This document shows, piece after piece, positions 57,532-64,000 of a stretch of 64,000 bases of DNA. The notes under the pieces were generated by a model. It was not told the origin of the DNA. It did no database searches and worked only from the letters and a program-made list of their open reading frames with translations. The DNA lies in NCBI GenBank assembly GCA_002270565.1, contig NQMI01000071.1, forward strand, positions 169,277 through 233,276, in the 5' to 3' direction. Position 1 is the stretch's first letter. Each line of letters opens with the position of its first letter. The translations under genes were made by a program, and so were the position numbers. Source of the DNA: Stenocarpella maydis. Taxonomy: Eukaryota > Ascomycota > Sordariomycetes > Diaporthales > Diaporthaceae.

Positions 57532-60327
57532 TATTTCAGCTTGTATAACTGCTTTCTCTTCTGCGCAACGCGCCCTGTATTTTTGGACCATTTATCTAGA
57601 GCAGGGTGCTATGGTGTTCATCTTTGACTTGTATTTTATCTCTGTCTTGATAAGGGTTAGACAATACCACAATTATATACAGATAACATCATGAAAAACC
57701 ATTCCAACCACCCCAAGGTTCCAACCACACCATACAGAGTATATTCTTACTAGAATATACCCACTTTTAAACATAATACAATAAATTTAAATGAAGTCTA
57801 TAAAGCATAACCTTAGGCTTAATATATAGCATTTTAATTTTCTATTAATATATAAATCTTTTGAATTCTATTTTTATAAACTAATTATAATATAATTTAT
57901 TAAGAAGCAGCTAAGTTCTAAATATAGCTACCTTAATTTATTATATAAAAATTATTTATATTAACTTTATTAATACTTGTAAATTAATCTTAAAATAAAT
58001 ATAAATTTCAGAATTACTTAAATTTAATATACTTTAATTATGTATTTTTAATAAGAATTTTAAATATCTTTTATGTAAGCTTTATTAAAAAGATAAAATT
58101 ATAAATGTTAAAATTAAATTTTTTTAAATAATTAAGTAAACTTAATTTTAAAATCCTTAAATAAATACTATAGTTTATGTATATAGTTATAATTAAACCT
58201 TAATATTTAGTTTATTTTAAGCCTAGTTTAAGTATTTTAGTAAAGTATATATAAATATTTTTATATAAAAAAGTAAAGTAGCTACTTCTTAATCTTAATA
58301 TTATAGGTTAGCCCCTAGGTTATCTATTAAAGAGTTATAAATTATATTCTAAGAGAAAGCTATTAGGCCCTTATTAAAGGCCTAATTTATAGGAAGGCTA
58401 TATAATTATATACTTAAAGCATAATAACTCTAGGTCTAAAGGGGCCCTTAAATAGAGCCCTTTTTATTAAATATAGCTTAAGCTAAAGCTTAAGCCTATT
58501 ATATAGCCTTTTTCTCTAAATATAGGACTAGTATAATATAGTTTAGTTATAGTCCTTAGGTTCTAAAGCTTATTCTTACCTTATATTAAAAACCTAAGAT
58601 ATAAGCTTTTATAATAAACCTTATTTTAGCTATATAATATCATTATATAAATTTCTTTAAAATATAGCTTAAAGCTTACATATACTTAGTTTATCTTTGT
58701 ACTATATTCTACTTATTTTTATTATCCTATTATATACTTTTTATATTATACCTTTATTAATTATTAAAAAAGTAATTATAATCATTTTTCTTTTGTCTTA
58801 TAATATAATCTTTCTTTTTTCTTTTTATTAGTTTTAAATATATACTTTGTATATATTAAGTTAGACTTCTTTTTTCTTTTTTTATTATGTCCCTCTTTTT
58901 CATTTAAATAAGAATTATGAATTACTTATCATATACTTATTATAAGCCTATTTAGGTTATAACTTAAGTGTATTAATTAAACTAAAGTAAAATAATAAGT
59001 CTTCATTTATAATCTAAGTTATATTTATTAACTTATAAAGTTAGCTTAATAAAGAAATATTACTTTATAATATAATACTCTTTTGGTTTTTTATACCTCT
59101 CTTTTAATTTTGAACTATATTTAATAAGAATCTACTTCCTTATAATATAATATTCTTTTAATTCCTTATATACTCCTTTCTTCCCTATTAAGAATCCTAT
59201 AGGATATTATCTCTTTATCTTTATAATACCTTTATTATTACTTATAGATAACATAGGGTACCAGGAAGTAGCCAGGACCAGGAAATAGCTAGTTTTCAGC
59301 AAATTTATTAACTTTAGGCTACCCTAGCACCAACCTAGGGCTAGGTAAGTAATAAAAGTTAATATAAATTAATACTAACTATACGTAATTACTTAAATCT
59401 AATTAATTTTATACATTTAAAGTAATTAAAGTAAGTATAGTATTAATCTAAAGAGGGTAACCTTTAGTAGGAAAAATATACTTTATACTAAATAATACTA
59501 ACTTTACCCTTAAAATCTTAGTCTATTATAAACTATTAATATATATATATATATATTTATACTAATTAATACTAATTAGGCTAGATTTACTATTATTTAC
59601 TTAAAATCTAGCTTATTAAACTCTTTTATATTCTTCTTATAAGTTCTTATATTATACTTAGTCATGCTCTTTTTCTAGGGTATAGTAATTAGAGGTTGGA
59701 AAGCCGTGCCCTAGCTATAAAAAGAAGCCTTATTGTATTACTTAAAAGAATTTCTAGCTTTAAATGAATATTTCCTTTTATATTCTTAATAATCTATTTA
59801 TCTAATTAGTCTTTATGTATTATAAAATATGTATTTCTAGTTTCTCTTCTTTATGTCCTCTCTTTTATACCTTTTATTCCTCTCTTTTTACCCCTTATTA
59901 TATTAGAGGTTCCTTTACTTATGCTTATTAGAGCGCTTAAGAGTTTTAGTAGAATAGTGGGCCTTAGATTAAATAGCTTTAAATATGTTTCCTATTATTT
60001 CTTTTTAATAGCTCTATTCCATTTTCATTAGTATTAACTTTATAAATTAAATATTGTTTTTTTAAATTTATTTGAATCTCTTTAGTTGCTTTTAAGATAT
60101 TAAGACTTTATACTTCTAATACTTATTATTTTTAATTAAAAGTATCTTATTATTTTAACCTATTAAAAGAATAATTATTATTATAAAAGAGTAAGAATAA
60201 TTGCTTAAGTTGCTTATTTACCTTATAAATCTAGACTAATAGTAGTGAACTTAAGTTAAAGTTAATCTAAGCTCTCTATTTAAGGCTATTTTTATTACCC
60301 TTAGCTATACCTTAGGAACCCCTATAG

Positions 60328-60557
60328 GGGTTATGGAAGCAAAGGTAGAGTGATAGGGCCAGCACGCCCACATAGGGCAATAGTAGTCAAATTGAACCTA
60401 AGGAGCCTCTCCTTCCTCTTAAGGCCTTTGCTTCTCAATAGCTACTATATAGTAGCATGTAAGGGCTAGTATTTAATAAGGCCCGATAGGGGCCTATAGA
60501 GTCATTTAATCACCCACGGTAAGCCTACTTCCGGGCCCCCTAGCACTAATGGCATAA
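60328..60557 (+). repeat. 230-bp direct repeat copy 1 (LTR-like)
   Basis: Aligns without gaps to 62426-62655. By eye about 25 positions differ, and nearly all are transitions (C/T or G/A) with only about two transversions, the signature of RIP on duplicated sequence. It is preceded by a perfect 16-bp palindrome at 60317-60332. It may be the 5' LTR of a dead, short LTR element. Confidence 0.85.
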
Positions 60558-60589
60558 CCAGCCCTAATAGATTGCCCCCCCCTTCTTTA

Positions 60590-61350
60590 GGACTTATCCT
60601 AAGTCCTTATTGCTTTATAGTTTATTGCTCCCTAGTTGCTACTTTATAGCCCCTTTTCTGTTTTATTATATCCATAGCCCCCCTACTGCTTTATTACCCT
60701 TACTACTTTATTGCCCTTACTGCTTTATTACCTTATAGCTGCTTTATATTTATTACTATTTATTATATCTATAGCCCCGTTTACTACTTTATTGCCCTTA
60801 CTACTTTATAGTTCCTGCCTTATAAATACTTTATAATTATTGGTATTTATTATATCTATAGCCTCTTCTATTACTTTATTATATTTATAGCCCCTATTAC
60901 TTTATACTGTATAGCTCTTATAGCCTTTACTATCTTATAGTTGCTGTCTTATAGTTGCTGTCTTATAGTTGCTATCTTATAGTTGCTGCTTTATAATACT
61001 TGCTGCCTCTCAGTATCTACAGCCCTTATTGCTTCATACTTTATAGCCCTTATAGCCTTTGCTGCTTCATAATTGCTGCCTTGTAGTTGCTACTTCATAG
61101 CACTTACCACCTCCCAGTATCCACAGCCCCTACTACTTTATAGCCCTTACTGCTTCATAGTTGCTACCTTATAGTTACCGCTTTATAGCACTTACTACCT
61201 CTCAATATCCATAGCCCCTACTACTTTATACTTCATAGCCCTTATAGCCCTTACTAATTTATAGTTTCTATTTGCCTTTATAGCTCTTGCTGCCTTATAG
61301 TTACTACTTAGTAGTTACTGCCTTATAGTTACTACTTTATAGCATTTATC
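60590..61350 (+). repeat. Degenerate TATAG-rich tandem array
   Basis: Many imperfect copies of a unit of about 15-25 bp around TTATAGTTGCTGCC and TATAGCCCTTACTGCTTTAT. Copies differ by C/T changes and small indels. Together with a similar TATAGCTTC-type array at about 62030-62370 it fills the interior between the two direct repeats, so the interior carries no protein. Confidence 0.75.
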
Positions 61351-62029
61351 CCCCTTCTTATAGCCTTACCCTATGGCTCTACTCCTTTAATATACTTATA
61401 TTATATTATTACTCTATCTCCGTATAAAGAACTATACGTAATATAAAAGAAATTTCTATATTACTTTATAATCTACTTAATATTTAAGAAGGTTTAAACT
61501 TAAAGTCTTTATAATACTAATACTTTTTTTATATTACCTCTTTTAAGCACCCTTTTAATAATAATTACATTTAATATAAAAGTAGCTAGCTTTCTTGATT
61601 AAAAGATATAAGCTACTAGGTCTATAAAGTCTAATAAGGTTTATATATATTATTATATAATAATATATCTTCTTAAAGTTTAAAGCTTGTAATAAGTAAT
61701 ATATAATTTAGTACTCTTTAAAAATTCTTTCTAAATCTTATTATTAACAAGGGCCCCTAAGTATATATCTTAATCCTAAGTAAGTATTAGTAACTTAATA
61801 ATCCTAGGAACTATATAGCATCATTATAACTCTTTCTTTAAGCCTCTTACCTAAATATCTTATAAACTCCCCCCTTAAGGCCTATAAGGTATCTAATAGA
61901 TGAATATTTTATAAAATCTCCCTTAAGGCTTATAAGGCATTTTATAAATATCTTTATCTTATAAGGAACTTTCTTACTCTTATTTTCTTTTTCTTATAAG
62001 GCTTAATAGCCTATTTATTCCTTATTTAT

Positions 62030-62370
62030 TACTTTTTTATTACTTTTTTATAGCTTTTTTATAACTATAGGTTCTTTATAATTATAACTTTCTTATAGTT
62101 ATAACTTCTTTATAGCTTCTTTACAGCTTCTTTTATAGCTTCCTTATAGTTATAGTTTCCTTATAATTATAGCTTTTTTATAGCTTCCCTATAGCTTCTT
62201 TTATAGCTTCCTTATAGTTATAGCTTCTTTATAAGTATTATGCTCCTGCTGCTTCTTTATAGCTCCTTTATAACTAATAATTATAGTACTTTTGCAGCTT
62301 CTTTATAGCTTCCTATATTAATAGCTTCTTTATACCTCCTTTATGGCTTCCGTATAGCTTCCTTACCTTA
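62030..62370 (+). repeat. Second TATAGCTTC-rich degenerate array
   Basis: Imperfect repetition of TTTATAGCTTC and TTCCTTATAG units. Related in style to the array at 60590-61350, as if both derive from one satellite-like sequence amplified and then mutated. Confidence 0.7.
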
Positions 62371-62425
62371 ATAATAGGGCCTTACTGGTTTACCTCCTAT
62401 ACATGGGTAGAGGTTCAATTTATAA

Positions 62426-62655
62426 GGGTTATAGAAGCAAAGGTAGAGTAATAGGGCTAGCATGCCTATATAGGGCAATAGTAGTTAAATTAAACCTAAG
62501 GAGCCTCTCCTTCCTCTTAAGGCTCTTGCTTCTTAATAGCTACTATATAGTAGCATGTAAGGGCTAGTATCCAATAAGGCCCGATAGGGGCCTATATAGT
62601 TGTTTGATCGCCCATAATAAGCCTACTTCCCGGCCCCTTGACACTAATGGCATAA
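62426..62655 (+). repeat. 230-bp direct repeat copy 2 (LTR-like)
   Basis: Partner of copy 1, same orientation, same length, start-to-start distance 2098 bp. Whether the pair are LTRs or two units of a larger tandem is undecided. Target-site duplications could not be recognised with confidence. Confidence 0.85.
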
Positions 62656-64000
62656 TGGGCCTTAACAACCCCTTTATAAAATACATTTTTTAAAACCGCA
62701 AAATATAAAGTACCAAGCTTACTTAATTAAGAGGAAGTAAGAATTTCTTTTTTATATAATTACTACTACTTAAAATTCAAAGACTCTTAAAAAACTTCTA
62801 AAGAAATTTATACCTTAGGGTCTTATTAAATATATTAATTAAATTAACAGTATCCAATTTGAACCTATTTTCCATTTCTTAAAGAGGAGAATACTATGAA
62901 GAAATAATATTTAATAAAAAAAAAGAACTACCTTAATTTAACTTAAGATTTTCTATTTTTTACTCTTATATAATAATATTTAACTTCTTTAGTTTAAGCT
63001 CAATAATAATCTTACCTTAAAATTATATACTATTTCCTTACTCTATCTATTAGCTACTTAACCTTATCTTTATTTATAGTTTTGAAAAAAAGCCATTACT
63101 TAAATAATATTACCCTAATTAGAAATATATTAGAATCTTATTATTATTAAGCTTAATTTATTAAAAGTACTTTTTAGAAGAAAAATAAGGCTATTTATAA
63201 GTATTTAAATTAATTAGGTTTATAATTATAATAACTAATATCTCTTTAACTATTACTACTTTATACTACTTAATATTAATATTATAATTAAAATCACTTC
63301 CTTCTAATTACTTATTTATTCTCTTAAGATTATTATAATAAAAGCTTTAAAGGGACTCTTTTTTATTACTTTTATTAATAAAGAGAGATACTTAATCTTT
63401 TTATAAATACTCTTAAGAAATTTAATATAATTTTCTTTTTATATTTTATTTAAGGGTATACCTTCTTTTTCTTTATTTATAAGAGACTTTTCTTTTCTTA
63501 AAAAAAGAAATCTTTTAATAGAAATAAGGGCTAGCTAATAAAGAAAGGCTAATCTTAAAAATCCTAATCTTCTGAAAATCCTTCCCTTATTTCTCTAGAA
63601 CTTTTTAATTAAAAGCATTAAGCTTTATATTATCTATATAAGTTATTTTTAATGGATTTAATGTTCTATTTTACTTAAAGTCCTAATTCTTTAGACTTTT
63701 TTTTTATAATTTAAGGTACATTACGTTTTACTAATATTATTATTATTAAAATAATAAATATTATTAAATTTATTATTAATTAGTTTTAATATTTATTTAA
63801 TTACATTCTTATATCTTTTGTAAATATACATAAAATTTAATCTTATAAGTAATATTTATATATTTATTATGAGATAATATAACTAGCTTAATTAAAATAA
63901 CTCACTTCTTATTTATTATTAGATTTCCAATATTATTCTAATGAATTTGTGCTATAGAATAGCATTCAGTTCAGCGTGTGTTTCGGCAGGGTCGCAGTAT

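Larger units (their letters stand above)
57690..63950. repeat. AT-rich, TA-dense isochore, probably RIP-mutated repeat DNA
   Basis: About 6.3 kb with very low GC apart from islands, no plausible open frame on either strand, and TA dinucleotides dominating. This is the textbook outcome of RIP acting on transposons in Pezizomycotina (CpA to TpA). Slightly GC-richer islands at about 59260-59345, 60310-60600 and 62400-62670 survive. Boundaries are set by composition: ordinary sequence ends just after the four-TM gene 3' region and reappears at about 63950. Confidence 0.88.

Noticed and set aside
57690..63950. Possible centromere core
   Set aside because: AT-rich RIP blocks resemble fungal centromeres, but at 6 kb with a nearby active gene the block is more simply a dead-repeat isochore. 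Needs CENP-A data.

Overview
The window is a piece of a filamentous ascomycete nuclear genome (Pezizomycotina, most likely Sordariomycetes). The reasons are short introns (about 55-150 bp, GT-AG, with RCTRAC/CTAAC-type branch sites), genes on both strands with separate promoters, and fungus-specific families: a PTH11-type rhodopsin-domain receptor, a MIC12-like MICOS subunit and an FHL1-type FHA-forkhead factor. A 6.3 kb AT-rich, TA-dense tract also looks like the product of repeat-induced point mutation (RIP). The genus cannot be fixed from the sequence.

Left part (1-14.5 kb). This is a gene-poor stretch with relics. It starts with an assembly gap (Ns at 65-74) and degenerate repeat DNA carrying a pair of inverted repeats about 2 kb apart. 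One well-formed gene follows, a four-exon FAD-dependent monooxygenase (5858-4168, minus). Then come about 8 kb with only a small orphan ORF (7967-8530), the broken remains of an aminoglycoside-phosphotransferase-like kinase (about 13.57-12.87 kb, minus) and an uninterrupted 303-nt polypurine tract.

Central core (14.5-38.8 kb). This is dense with housekeeping genes, many for RNA and ribosome work: Cwf18-like splicing factor, zinc-knuckle (ZCCHC10-like) protein, R3H-SUZ RNA-binding protein, eIF3 subunit f, Utp25 (SSU processome), mitochondrial ribosomal protein bL17m, MICOS subunit Mic12, an acyltransferase-3 membrane protein, delta-aminolevulinate dehydratase (haem synthesis), an uncharacterised 657-aa protein and a conserved 70-aa basic protein. 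Several pairs are head-to-head over short shared intergenic regions: eIF3f/UTP25, both for translation or ribosome assembly, and bL17m/MIC12, both mitochondrial.

Right part (38.8-57.5 kb). Genes here are more widely spaced and more niche-related: PTH11-like receptor, a Y_phosphatase3 phosphatase with a split P-loop, an NADP-type zinc alcohol dehydrogenase, a truncated type-B carboxylesterase pseudogene, the large single-exon FHL1-like regulator (candidate controller of ribosomal-protein genes) and a four-TM membrane protein.

Right end (57.7-63.95 kb). This is an AT-rich isochore with no coding capacity. It contains two 230-bp direct repeats, 2.1 kb apart, that differ almost only by transitions, as expected of a RIP-mutated LTR-type element, and degenerate TATAG-rich tandem arrays between them. 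Exon coordinates below were derived by hand from splice signals and reading-frame continuity. Except for the zinc-knuckle gene and the pseudogenes, each predicted CDS is divisible by three.
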